Shown in pieces: positions 1 through 11,260 of a stretch of DNA of 64,000 nt. The DNA is taken from positions 2,037,501 to 2,101,500 of the forward strand of contig WPIO01000051.1 of assembly GCA_009760855.2 (NCBI GenBank), in the 5' to 3' direction. Position 1 is the first letter of the stretch; the number at the start of each line of letters is the position of its first letter. This DNA is from Cristatella mucedo (lineage: Eukaryota; Bryozoa; Phylactolaemata; Cristatellidae). The notes under the pieces were generated by a model that had not been told where the DNA came from, made no database searches, and saw nothing but the letters and a program-made list of their open reading frames with translations. Made by a program: the position numbers and the translations under genes.

Positions 1-595
1 GGACTATGAATATGGCTGCAAGGCTGGTCTTCAAGTCCCAGCGGTTTGAGCACGTGTCACCTCTGCTGAAAGAGCTAGGATGGTTGCCGGTTGAGCAAAG
101 GATACAGAGCAAAGTTCTTACGCTGACCCACAAGGCCCACCACGGCTTGGCTCCTTCGTACCTAGCTGAACTGCTGCATCAGTTTCAGCCTGTTCGTGCC
201 CTGAGGTCCTGTGTGGACAATAAATTAGCTGTCTCTTTCCTCCGCTTAAAGACCGTTGGCGACAGAAGCTTTAGCTCTGCAGGTCCTAGACTATGGAACT
301 CGCTTCCACAATTCTTACGCAACGACATCTACTCTCCTACTGCCGACTATGGCACATCCTTTTCAGCGGTCCTGAACTGCTACTTCTATTCTACTCACTA
401 CCTCAACTGCTCTCATAATTCTGCTATGCTTTCCAATTTCTCTTTGTTGCGTGAGACGAAGTCTGTTGGGTATCGAATGGGTACCGAAAGCCGCTTAGGC
501 TGTGAGTGCGCTATACAAAACTCTCCTGCGTAGCACCCACATGGTCTTTATGACTTTGTGGAGTTACTGAAGGAGATAGATAAAGGGGTAAAGCG
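1..595 (+). mobile_element. LINE-B (CR1/L2-clade) reverse transcriptase C-terminus and 3' UTR
   Basis: An open frame of about 170 codons encodes the typical C-terminal RT region of CR1/L2-type non-LTR elements: SPLLKELGWLPVEQRI, HHGLAPSYLAELL and GDRSFSSAGPRLWNSLPQ. The tail after the stop (TTTATGACTTTGTGGAGTTA) recurs in at least five other places in the window. It is 5' truncated at or beyond the window edge. Confidence 0.8.
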
Positions 596-2084
596 CGAAC
601 GTCGCGTTCTGCAGCGATGTTGAAACGACGGCGCTGACTAAACTGACCGACTAAACTGACCCAGATTAAGGCTGATAAATCATTATTCGCTGCTCCTGAA
701 CTTTAAAGGCTAGGAACCGAGTGTGCGATAATCCACGTCCAATGCCGCATAAAAGCCCGCGCCTTGAGATGGGCAGTCAGATGCGATTGCTGACTCGGCA
801 CTGGCATTGCGGCCGATTTGAGTTCGAGGCAGTGAAGCCGTTGGTGTACGTCACGGTCGCTGTTGAACGCTTGTAACCTTCCGCCGCTGTCAAATAGAAT
901 TTTCTACATTATGATTATGGAATTATGCTAATTTAGGAGCGCTATTCGTCGCTGCCGTGTTCCTACTACTGTCGGCGTGCATGGGTGCACTACCTACAAG
1001 TAACCGGACGTACAACAAGATTCAGGTGTCGTCAATATTCACAGTGCGTCGGCTGAGAATCGCACCTTTGAGAGTGCTATGTTTGCGGTCTAGCTTTGAC
1101 CGGACGTGGAAGCCACACATCGCCTTCGTAGTATTTCATGTCAGAAGTGAGATCAGAGCAGAGGACCCTTAGCAGTAATGGTATGCTAGACTCGCTGCTC
1201 GTGACTCTGTATTGGTGAACGTCGAACCAGAAAGATCGATTTTTCTACTCGCGTGTGTGAGTTACGCACGAAATGCGACATTAATTCCTGGAACGGCGAA
1301 CTACGCCTAACTTCAGGATTCAGAAAAAAAACACCAGAACTGTTTGCGAGTTTGGACACCGTGCTTAACGGTAATTAAGAAAATTGAGGAAAAGCCTAAT
1401 TAATTCCTTTCGCGAATGGTGAGTCGATGCTCGAGCCACGGATACCGCCGGTGCAGCACCCACAAGTCGCAAGCCGCGGTACTAGGCGCAGGCGTCACCA
1501 GCATTCGCCGCACGTCAGCTGAGACTATTGCTGTTATGAGCGCTGCGTTTGCGGAATAATTTTGACCGGACGTGGAAGCCGCCGCACACCAAGCTTGTAA
1601 CAATATTTTCAGGAGCGCCCACTTTATTTGCAAGCGGAAAATATCGTCTAGCTCGGTCTAATTCACCGCTCCTCGCCAACACTCGCGCCGGCCCTACGCG
1701 GTCTATATACAAGGCGCTATTTCGCGGCAAATACTTTACTTGTATTTGGCACACCTCAGTTTAATGTTTTCATGCTTTGCGTTATCTCCGCACAGCAAAG
1801 GCTCGAACACCAATATTTAAGCAAGTTGGCCAGCTGGCGACAGCCCGGCCAACGCGTTGCCTTCTGCACAAGCAGCTTGGGCGAAATGTCGCCACCGCAT
1901 GCCAACGTCAAACAACAAGTCAAACGGAAGGCAGGAGGGTGGCAACATTTCCGAAAAGAATACAATCGGTCCTAAACCACTCAGGACCTTCCGTCTTCTG
2001 TCGCAAGTAGGCAAATGTGCTTTTCGGCGTAGCAGCTCGTGATCCTGCGCCGTCACATTCACCAGTTAAGCGCATGGCATAGCG
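596..2084. other. No gene recognised; one short dispersed repeat
   Basis: No coding pattern is recognised. The 20-bp string TTTGACCGGACGTGGAAGCC occurs twice, at 1095-1114 and 1561-1580. Each copy is preceded by a similar TTTGCGG-containing stretch, so a diverged repeat of about 45 bp is present. Confidence 0.4.
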
Positions 2085-2155
2085 CCTAGAAAGAGATTGA
2101 CTTATCTGAGGGTGCATTATTGAGTGTATTATTATAATTATTATTACTATTGCGC
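2085..2155 (+). mobile_element. LINE-A 3' tail fragment
   Basis: The piece contains GCGCCTAGAAAGAGATTGA, then a TCTGAGGGTGC-type stretch and an ATT-rich tail. This is the characteristic 3' end of the LINE-A family. Confidence 0.75.
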
Positions 2156-2579
2156 CTTCTCACGTCATTCACGGAATGGATAATTTCCTGTCGATCATAC
2201 CTGTATTCCAATTAAGCTTAGCTGGTGGTAGGTAAAAGCTCGCTCTGTGCCATCACGCCTGCTTTCCATAGCGGTAGAGGTGTTTCCTTATGCGTAGCAA
2301 TCCTTCGTATCAAAAGTTATGCCCACTTGTCATTTGGCTACGTATCCGAACGACGAATTTTTATATTCGCGCGATTAATAGATGCACGCAGTATTGAGTG
2401 CATGCAAGCTGAAGTAGCGGACTGCTGTGCCGAGTTTCGGAACGCAGAAAAATCCGCTGCTGAACTTCCGCGAAGTTCGAAGCAGTGCTTGACCAAAATT
2501 AAGAAATTTGAGGTATAGCATCGTTCTCACATTTGCCGATTTGTAAATCTACGCTCATGGTAAGGATCTCTTGAGGCAG

Positions 2580-2832
2580 CACTTGCAGCTGAGCAGCATT
2601 TAGCAGCACTCGTCTTTTATGTGCTTATGCGTGCTGATACTGTGCATGCTGCCACTAATCTAACTTGCATGCTGCCCTGTGCACGTCACCCCTAACCATT
2701 TTGTTCCCGTTGCTTATTGAGCATGCTACCACTAACCATTCGATCGTGCTTCCTTTGCAGCAAATGTAAAGTGCCAAGAAAGAGATTGAGTTCTCTGAGG
2801 GTGTTATATAAAATGCATTATTATTATTATTT
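2580..2832 (+). mobile_element. LINE-A 3' UTR copy
   Basis: The copy carries the family 3' UTR (ATGTGCTTATGCGTGCTGA, CTTTGCAGCAAATGTAAAG, AAAGAGATTGAGTTCTCTGA) and a short (ATT)n tail. Confidence 0.85.
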
Positions 2833-3029
2833 GGAGGTGCAAGTCTCGAGAGCACGGAAATACTGAAGACAGAGGTACTTCGATGTCTGAAGTAAAAAGT
2901 TCGAAATATCTAACGGTAAAACACCACGGCTAGTCAGCAGTCCGTTGAGAGCAATGCTGTGACTGCCAATAGGCTGGAACTAATGTTCGCTAGTGAGAGC
3001 AACGTGAAAATTCTGCTATTAGTTTTGAC

Positions 3030-3185
3030 CAGTGTTTCTCAACCTTCCTAATGCTGTGACCCTTTAATACAGTTCCTGATGTTGTGGCGACATCCAACCA
3101 TAAAATTATTCTGTGCGAAATGTGGAAATGCGTGTTTTTCGACGGTCTTAGGTGACCCCTGCGAAAGGGTCTTTCGACCCTGCGG
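3030..3185 (+). mobile_element. SPIN-like nonautonomous hAT fragment
   Basis: The element starts with the hAT-type terminus CAGTGTTTCTCAACC and continues TTCCTAATGCTGTGACCC, TTTAATACAGTTCCTGATGT and CCAACCATAAAATTATT. After an internal deletion it resumes GACGGTCTTAGGTGACCCC and GAAAGGGTCTTTCGACCC. As I recall it, this order and wording is that of the SPIN (Space Invaders) nonautonomous element, which moved horizontally between vertebrates and invertebrates. The expected right terminal inverted repeat is missing or degraded. The match is from memory and has not been computed. Confidence 0.75.
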
Positions 3186-3955
3186 TGTGCACCTGCGGCT
3201 TCTGCTGCTGTAATTAGGGGAGCACCTGACACTAGTGCACATGCCTCACCTGTGGCCAATAGTTAATCCATCGAAGCCTCGGGCCACCAATGAAGGTCAT
3301 ATTTCGTGTCGTCTGCTGCGATTGATCGAGCTCTCCTATATGTGCGCGTTGGGATGAATAGAGCAGAGTCTCGTTTACCGCGCACGAGCGCCCGCTCTGT
3401 CTCCGTGAGACTCCGCCGATCCGCCGTGAGCAGCCGCCGCCGAAGCCACCGTCTCGCAACAACTCGCTACCCACAGGCTGGAAATCGCTGGTCTAGACGA
3501 TGCCAACGAAGATCAGTGAGAAATTTAGCATGGATGCGGGACATTGTTGAAGCTGTGTGGTTAAATCGGGAATCCTGATAGACGGCTTGAGAGCCTTGAC
3601 ACGAGAACGTGGAAATGGCTGCTGATTGCGTGTGCTGTTGCTTCTTTGGTACCTTAGCCTTGAGTCTCGGTGTGTAGAACAAAGTGGTCGTTCTTGCTGA
3701 GCCGACTAAAGCTGGTGGAATATGCGACTGTCGTAGCGCGCTTCGAGACGGCTACAGGGCAAGCAGCCAAAGTTATGTAGGACAAGAAGCTTTCCTTCAC
3801 AGCAAGCCTACTTTTGATCGTGTATGCATTACGTGGAATGTAACTGCTTTCAACTCTCGTTAAGTGTCAGATGAGGACCCTTATGTCTATGACAATGTGC
3901 AATGCATTGGTTGGGGCATTATTTGCATGTCGATGCTGTACGATGACAAATGCTG
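3186..3955. other. No gene recognised
   Basis: Short overlapping open frames occur in both directions, without splice context or protein pattern. Confidence 0.4.
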
Positions 3956-3957
3956 CC

Positions 3958-4098
3958 CTGAATGTCCCCAGGTGTAAGATGCTCGCCTTTAACGACAAAA
4001 GTTAAGGGCTCGAGCCCTGCGTCAAATGTGCAGCACCTTGTTGGAGATTAAGTCATATTAGGGCAGTAGCAAATATTATTTTTATTTTTAATAAAGAG
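3958..4098 (+). mobile_element. Degraded tRNA-derived SINE (SINE-A type)
   Basis: An A-box-like GGTGTAAGATGCTCGCC and a B-box-like GGGCTCGAGCCC are followed by a diverged LINE-A-type tail (GAGATTAAGTC) and a T/A-rich end. Confidence 0.5.
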
Positions 4099-4481
4099 AT
4101 TGGCATTCGTCTATATCGCGAATTCTACGTTTCCGAAACTTCTGCTTGCATGTTTATCAACTTGGGAAAGCTCCGTAGTCTCTGTTTCACATATCTGCAT
4201 GCCTTTTTCTTCTCTTATTCTACTGACTTTTCAACTTAGTCATTGCAATTTCGCGATCTCCGTGCACATGCCTATTGATCAACTTTGTGGAGATACAACA
4301 TGCTACCGTTCCTGATTCGGCCAGTCAAAAAGCAAATGGATTGAACCTAAATTTCGATTCGAAATGAATTGATTGTTCAGTATGTCTCCATAATCTGCTA
4401 GTTGGTGTGTGCTCTTAAGAAGTCTTCTGGAAGTTGTCTATCCTATCAGTCGGTCCCGCTGTACCGTGACGACATACTACT

Positions 4482-4497
4482 CGGGGGGGGGGGGGGG
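4482..4497. repeat. Poly(G) run
   Basis: An uninterrupted run of about 16 G. A (G)n tract of this kind can form quadruplex structures and is error-prone in sequencing. Confidence 0.9.
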
Positions 4498-4799
4498 AGT
4501 CGCCAAAAGAGAATAGTGAAATCCATTATTAGACTGGTGCATTCTTCCCGACTAAATTCGGCGATCGCTACTACTGGCTTCCTGCGATTTGCAATACACC
4601 ACCTGCCACGTTGTCGCTTCAATCATCTCCTGTGCTTCTGCTCACACAACTACTCACTAGCAAAACTATCATAACCGAATACTGTTTAACTGAGTAAAAG
4701 TGAGAAAAGACGGAATTGCTGTTACAATAAAAGCAATAAACCTGAGAAGCTGAAGTCGCAATTGCTCGTGCAATGGTACATAGAGGGCTGTTCCCCCTC

Positions 4800-5085
4800 G
4801 TGTAAATGTAATGTAATGTATCTCCGTCTGTAACTCCACAAAGTCATAAAGACCATGCGGGGTGTTACGCAGGAGAGTTTTTTATAGCGCACTCACAGCC
4901 TAAGCGGCTTTTGGTACGCATTCGGTAGCCAACAGACTTCGTCTCACGAAACAGAGAGAACGTGGGAAGCATAGCAGAGTCAGGAGAGCAGTTGAGGTAG
5001 TGAGTATAGCATAGAAGTAGCAGCTCAGGACCGCTGAAAAAGATGTGCCACAGTCGGCAGTAGGAGAGTAGTTGTCGTTGTTGTG
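4800..5085 (-). mobile_element. LINE-B 3' end copy
   Basis: Read on the minus strand it has the same C-terminal coding and 3' UTR sequence as 1-595 (TTTGTGGAGTTACAGACGG). It ends in a TACATTACATTACATT tail, showing that LINE-B copies end in short tandem repeats. Confidence 0.8.
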
Positions 5086-5404
5086 TGTACTGATCGCTTT
5101 CTAGTTGAAATCGCTTCAGGTATCTAGTAAACTAGTGCTGCAGCTAGAAAGCGCTTGTCTCTTTTCAGCCAAGTGTAGCTCTGACGGCCTGAACGCATGT
5201 ACGCCAAGGGTTGGGGGAACATTAAAGCTCAGCTCGTTGGTGGAAATGCTATCGGTGATGAAGAAGATGCCACTGCAGCTGCAATGACAGCTTCGGCGAC
5301 AGCTTCAGTTAAGGCGTCTGAAAAGTCCTCTAAAAGAAAGTTTTCGTCACAGCCTGAGATGGCTAAGCCGCGCGTTTACACCTACCTTAGTTGGACAAAA
5401 ATGC

Positions 5405-5462
5405 AAATTGCCTAGAAAGACGTTAAGTTCTCTGAGGGTGCTGTATCAAATGTATTATTAGA
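5405..5462 (+). mobile_element. LINE-A 3' tail fragment
   Basis: GCCTAGAAAGACGTTAAGTT, TCTCTGAGGGTGC and ATTATTA give the last 55 bp or so of LINE-A. Confidence 0.65.
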
Positions 5463-7588
5463 TGACTTATGTCTTCTTTAATATCCTGAACGAGGACGGT
5501 CTCAATTTAAGGAGGGGGCACTTTGAAACGTTAGTGCTACTCATCAGCCAGATGACCGCTGCTGAGATATCACTCGCGGTTCCTGAATTCTAATAATTAG
5601 GAATTGGTCAAGTCATAATCAATGGTTACGTGGCATACAACCTTAAGTCGTGCAATACTCAGTCAGTTGCGCTAGACATCTCAAGTCAGGCAGTCAGTCG
5701 GGCCTGAGCCTTTGTGCCAGATTTTTCTGAGATGCTGTCGAAGTCAGCAACCGGCAGACTGCAAGACCGGCATACACGAAACCCTCCTACCTACCAACCC
5801 CCCCCACGCACCGGGCTACTTGTATTATCCTGTGTGCTAGAAGAGGGCTCTTATGATGTGGGCCGCATGTGGGGTTCCCAAATTTCTGTTGACCAGGATT
5901 TGCCGCCGAGAAACTTACCTCCAGCCGCTGGGGCTAAGCGGACAAGGCCTGTCTCTGACTGCCCTCTGTATTATTGGAACTTTTTCTGTACCATTCTGCT
6001 ATGATGACGAGTCTCAAGGAAAGATGTCGAGTTCAAAAATACTCTTAGCAGCGTGTGAGAGTTGTTGTAAATTATGAATGTTGGTGGACGTGCTGTAACC
6101 CTCCGTGGCAGTCGAATAGGCTACTTCAAGCTAAGGACATGGACTTTTTATCGCAAGTTATGGGTGTATTCATGCTCGCGCTTCGTTATCGTCGGCATAT
6201 CTGCGTGCACTGGACCTAAAAGTCATTTGCTCTTTACCGAGTCAGCAGCGTCTCAGGTAAGCATCGTTGCCATTGCCGCGTCAGCGGCCTAAGCATTTTA
6301 TTGTAGAAGTAGCTAATGGGCTTTCGTAACACTCGCCACCCCCGGCACCGATAATTTCGCCAAACATCAGGTAACTTGCTAAAACTGTTCTGATGCTGAA
6401 AATCTTTTCTACACTCAATTTATTTCTTTCCGCTTCATAGTCCATCCAAAAGAGCAATTCGCTTGACTTACAATCGTGTATGTCGTTTTCAAACAGCTAG
6501 CCGCTATTTTTGTGCTTAAGTACCGCCGCGAGCTTGCTTTTACCTGGTGGGGTAGAGTTCTGCGATCTAAATCTTGGACAGCAGATTTTCAATGAGTTTG
6601 TATATTGGGTGCAGCTCACGCAAAGATAGCAGTGCGACGAGGTGGATTTTTGATTGATCCGCGGCAGTTCAAGAAGGTTCAATCTCGTTTGATGAGGAAG
6701 GACAAGCATTCAGCTACTACCTGGATATGTTTGATCAGTATCTTTTAGTCCAAGAGATTCTGTTAGATCGCGATAAAAGCGTATTCATGAGTTCTAGTGG
6801 AAGAAAGACATGTGTGCTACTAGCTAACTTTGTATCACCATTTAAATCTATAGAAAAACCTGCTGGAACTAACGAAGGCTCTTTCTGACCATTTAATGCC
6901 GGAACCGCTTGAAATCGGTGTAACTGTCATCCTCAATGTGCATGCAAAATTACAAGGGTATTTTCAGCTACCGTGCATTTTTTGGCTCAGAACTACGAAT
7001 TTGAATAACCTTTCGCAAATTCTCAGCGAAACCAACCCGTACGTGGCCTTTCTGCACGCAATGCTACTCCAAAAAAACCTCAATCAGTAAAAATAATGAC
7101 ACTTCCCGCTTTAGACTTTTAAATGGCTGCAGAGCAGTGGCAAAAAGAGGTGAAAGCGTTGAAAAAGAATTTCCGGAATTTTGCTGCCGCGGCTTGGCCT
7201 ATTGACCGGGTAAGCGAGCCTCGCTACAAGCCAATCGCTCGCTAACGTACCTCTTGCCGCTAGACTCAGCACGAACGGCGGAGGTGCCCTCATTACCGAA
7301 GCGCCTGCCACTGCTGGAGTATTCGAGAAAATCTTCACATAGCGTGTAGGAGCAAAGATCGGCAGCCGATGCGAGCGGAAGCAAAGGTGAAGGCCAGAGC
7401 AAAACATCTGCTTAGCAACTCGAAGGACGTCAAAGAAGCGACAGACGACGCGTCATTCATTCATTTATTCGTTGAGAAGCGCGACACATAAGCCATGAAT
7501 GATAATAGTGAATAGTGAATAGTGAAGGAATAAGTCTGTTAGAATAGAATTTGACACGGGATCGAGAATTGCTATGCTATCCTCACAG
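5463..7588. other. No gene recognised
   Basis: Several open frames of 60-100 codons are present. None shows a domain, a motif or bounding splice sites that I can support. Confidence 0.4.
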
Positions 7589-7905
7589 GAATGTAAGCAA
7601 GTCTGTCCTCATCTGAAAACATTGAGCATTCGAATTTTTCATTACACCCATATGGTGGTATCGCGGAGGTATCTCCAATTGACGGAATACATCTACACCG
7701 TGAATACCGAGTGAACAGGTTCACGGTTGACTTTTCATCGTTGCCGAAACCAAGTTACCTTCGTATGGCCTTCGCCTGGGCTGGCGGCTTTCCATCTACA
7801 TATCGCATAGTGGTATCTGCGGCTTCGTTAAACAAACTTTGGAACTTGGACACACTTCGGTCAAAGTATGGCGATCTTTTCCTTCCACTTTGGGTAATTT
7901 CTACG
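7589..7905 (+). pseudogene. Candidate exon with a frameshift, unknown product
   Basis: An acceptor (ATCCTCACAG|GAATG) and a strong donor (TCTACG|GTAAGTAAG) bound 317 nt. The first part is open for about 45 codons (ECKQVCPHLKTLSIRIFHYT) until a TGA at about 7712. A second frame, overlapping that stop, is open to the donor (for example LRMAFAWAGGFPSTYRIVV and LDTLRSKYGDLFLPLW). This looks like a coding exon broken by a small indel or a base error. No homology is recognised. Confidence 0.25.
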
Positions 7906-8254
7906 GTAAGTAAGCTGTATTCAGGAAATGCTTTATCCAGGCATGTAAAGTAAAGAACTGATGTATTTGCGGTACGCGAGAAATTAGAGGCTTCCTAAAA
8001 CTAATATCACGTCAAGTTGGTCATTTCAAAGGTCGAGCAGAGCGAATGAGCGACACCTGGAGTGCTTGTAATTAAGCCCACCTCTCGGTACACCTGTGCG
8101 GTGACTGCAAGGTGACGCTGAGCTCCTAGCTAATCACTGGCACCTATAAAATGCCTTCGACATAGTCTTACATGAGACATTACGCGGCGCGACTTAATTT
8201 TCAATGCTAGGCTTTTCACCTGCCTTAAAGCAGATTGAACTTAAGGACACGTCA

Positions 8255-8745
8255 AATAATAATAATAATAATAATGATACTAATACACTTGATAAAGCGC
8301 CATCAGAGAACTCAATCTCTTTTTAAGCGCTTTACATTTGCTGCAAAGGAATCACGATCGAATGGTGAGTGGTATCACGCTTGATGAACAACATGGTTAG
8401 GGGTGACAAGCACAGGGTCAGCATGCAAGTGTGGCTAGTGGCAGCATGCAGCAGTGTCAGCACGAAAAAGCACATAAAGAACGAATCACAGGGACTCACT
8501 AAATGCTGTCACAAATAGGTGCTCTTTTAATTTTTTTTTAAATGTGGTCAAGTCAGGGGATGTCGTGACTAAAGTCGGGAGTGAGCTCCAGGCTTTGGGA
8601 GCACACAAACTACAGGCACGGTCTCCAAAGGATTTGAGATTGGGACGAGGTAGAGGTCTAAAGCTTGCATACCTATTGCGACGAACAAGGTTTGCTAAAA
8701 TACAGCCATCTACCAATTGGTATTGCTTCCGCCATTCCTAAAAAT
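8255..8745 (-). mobile_element. LINE-A 3' end copy with RT C-terminus
   Basis: On the minus strand the RT tail (FGDRACSLCAPKAWSSLPT, FKKKLKEHLFVTAF) is followed by the 3' UTR and a (TTA)n tail that appears on the plus strand at 8260. Confidence 0.85.
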
Positions 8746-9082
8746 GCTACAAATCATTTGCTGTCGGGGCTGCAAGGTGTATTTTACTATCCCGACGACG
8801 TTTTCTGACGGCAAAGGAGCAGGCCTGTGCCACATCCATAATCTTGCCTAGGTGTTCGTACAGCTGCAACAAGCCCATCTTCGAGAAAACGGAGAGAAGT
8901 GCTTCCTTCTAAGGACCATCGATAAAGGTACTTGGGCACTTAATAGATAGGAATGGCATACATCCCATTGCGGACCAAGTGGCAGCCATAAAACGCCCCG
9001 CCGCCCACGGACGTCTGGGGCCTCTGGTCGTTATAGGGATGCTGCAATACTACCATAAGGTCAAGGCCCAAGTTTGCACAGG

Positions 9083-9200
9083 CAGTGGCGGAGCCAGGAT
9101 TTTCATATGCGGGTAAGGCCTGCAAATCTTTTATATAGGGGGCAAGACCTGCACAATTTTCATGTAGGAGGGCTCGACCCGCAATAAATTAAAACCTACG
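9083..9200 (+). mobile_element. hAT-like terminus (CAGTGGCGNAGCCAGG type)
   Basis: CAGTGGCGGAGCCAGGATTT is the widespread terminal inverted repeat seen at the ends of many animal hAT-type MITEs. Internal near-repeats (GGCCTGCAAATCTTTTATAT, AGACCTGCACAATTTTCAT) follow. The other end was not found. Confidence 0.4.
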
Positions 9201-9554
9201 TCTCAAAATCGTAGTGTTTATTCGTCACGAATCAGTTGGTGCTCATCGAGTGGATCTTAACACATAATTTTGTCGTCGCTGACGGTCGGAAGGCGTAGGA
9301 ATTGGGGGAAGGCTCATGTCGCTGCCTCGCTTTAGGGTGAAGCAAAGGCCCCCTTCTATTCCCCTCTGGCTCCACTACTGTGCACAGCTATTGCATCCCT
9401 TTTGTGAATTTCTCAAAAAGCAAAGCAGGCGGCTAAGGACTGTTGCTTGCCAGCACGCATTTAACGCTGTTAAAGGTATAATTAGTTCAGAAAGCGTGAT
9501 GCAAGCATACAATCCCAATTAGAACCTAGTGTTGGCTTGCGATTCATCATCATT

Positions 9555-9745
9555 GGTGAGCCGTAATGGCACACTAGGTAAGGCGGTTGCTTTTCACGAC
9601 CTTGGTCTCGAGGTCGTGGGTTCGCATCCTGCGGTGGGCGATCCTTAATCGCCGCTGCAAGCGGTGGTAATAGCTGTAAAGACTCTTTTGTTGATATACA
9701 AAAGAGGCTGTTAAATCAGCAAGTATTTATTTATTTATCGTATCG
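9555..9745 (+). mobile_element. tRNA-derived SINE, family SINE-B
   Basis: An A-box-like TGGCACACTAGGTAAGG and a B-box GGGTTCGCATCC are followed by a family-specific body (GCTGCAAGCGGTGGTAAT, AAAAGAGGCTGTTAAATCAG) and a TTTATTTATT tail. Four other copies are in this window. Confidence 0.8.
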
Positions 9746-10560
9746 ATTCATGACTTGCTGTCCGTCGATTAGCAAGTGGGCAGAAACGGCCAATCGCATT
9801 TGGTTTCCGTACTCTGGCCATTAGCGAGCCAAAGTATTCGCAGACCGAGAAGGAATCATTGTCACTCATCTGCGGCATTACTCGTAGTCACATATATGTA
9901 TACGTTTTGAAGTTCTCGCTGGTTATAAATCTCTGCCAATTCGTCACTGCCCGTCACTAGGTCATAAGACCAATATTTCACACACTGCTGCTATTCGCTT
10001 GCAGATTTTCGATGGTGTGCTGTCTGCTGCGTACGCATAAGGCATCGATTACAGAAGGTCAGAAGATCGTGCCAAATCGGATGCCGAGTCACGACTATCG
10101 TTATCAAAAAATGAAGACACCTGTCCCGAGGCAACTTTATACTGCTTTGACCATTTTGCTACGCTTACTGTGACTATGCTGGTGTTCGGGCAGTGCTCAG
10201 ACAATGCGACAGTGACTACTGCATATGGCGCTACGATGAAAGAATGGACGAACAGAAATTTATATTCTGCCACGAAGTTATATTACTACACTAGACAGCT
10301 GCTGGTTACACATGATGGATAGCTACTTTGGGGCCGGGGTTAGTCGCGCCCCCCCCCCGATTCATCACCGCTGCCAGCTATTTCAAGAGCTTCACGGCGA
10401 CCATCTCGGCATAATAAAATGAAAGCTACTGGTACATACTCTTTCTGACTTCCGGATTTAGAAAGCGACACATAATCTGTGTGCTGGGGCTGCCCACATT
10501 CTAACCTCTTGACAACCACTATTTCTTAATATTGATTGATGCATTCTTGAAGTGGCCCGA
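9746..10560. other. No gene recognised
   Basis: Only short open frames and a run of about 10 C near 10350 are visible. Confidence 0.4.
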
Positions 10561-10562
10561 AG

Positions 10563-10563
10563 T

Positions 10564-10624
<61 letters not shown>
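10563..10624. repeat. (AT)n microsatellite
   Basis: About 60 bp of nearly pure AT dinucleotides abut the tail of the reverse-oriented SINE-A copy that follows. The array probably grew from that tail. Confidence 0.9.
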
Positions 10625-10627
<3 letters not shown>

Positions 10628-10750
10628 ATCATTTGCAAAGCGCCCTAAGAGATAACTTAATCTCTATCCAGGCACTTCAAATTTGCCTCAGGGGCCGAGC
10701 CTAAGACCTCTGTAGTCAAAGGCGAGCAAATTACCCTTAGCCAAATCAGG
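10625..10750 (-). mobile_element. SINE-A copy
   Basis: Read on the minus strand: a tRNA-like head with a degraded B box, then GAAGTGCCTGGATAGAGATT and a TCTTAGGGCGCTTTG end like that of LINE-A. Confidence 0.65.
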
Positions 10751-11260
10751 TGTGCGTTTACTACGACAGAGGTGACTTCTGGCACTGCAATCTCGACCCT
10801 ACAAACACGTTTTGCTCAATTGGCTCTACCTCGGTAATTATCTCTGACAAGGGAAACATTTCATCGTTCATAAATTTTCAGTTTCCTACAGGCCAAAAGC
10901 ATCCGGCACAATTCTCTCTGCGCAATATCACTTACCCACAGAGCAAAGGACTAGATGAGCGCTTTGATCAAACTTTCAAACGAGCGTGTGTAGCGGGATT
11001 AGGCGATCTGCAGCTGTGCATTGACCAGTTTATGTTAAAGTATCACTCCTCCAAGAATGCTATTGCTGGTTACACCCCATCACAATTACTGCTCGCCAGA
11101 AACTCGCGAGCGTAGCTGGAACTGCTTCCCCCTCACCACTGAAGGTGGTGCCATCCAAGAATATCAAAGAAAGCCTCTCAGTTATGCGAATGGTGACTTG
11201 GTGTGGTGAGGGACTACGAAAAAAGATGTCAATCTGGTCCCCAGAAGCCGTAGGTGCAGC
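10750..11260 (+). mobile_element. Ty3/Gypsy-type integrase remnant
   Basis: An open frame of about 120 codons carries the integrase core end of an LTR retrotransposon: IISDKGN with the second catalytic Asp, then TYPQSKGLDERFDQTFKRA with the catalytic Glu. Exactly 36 residues separate the two, against the usual 35. It continues DLQLCIDQFMLKYHSSKNA and GYTPSQLLLAR. A stop follows, and a weak YANGDLVW piece suggests the C-terminal region in a decayed state. No LTRs are seen. It is inactive. Confidence 0.7.

Noticed and set aside
5197-5415. Ala/Ser/Lys-rich 72-codon frame
   Set aside because: No splice sites or domain. The composition could come from simple-sequence bias.
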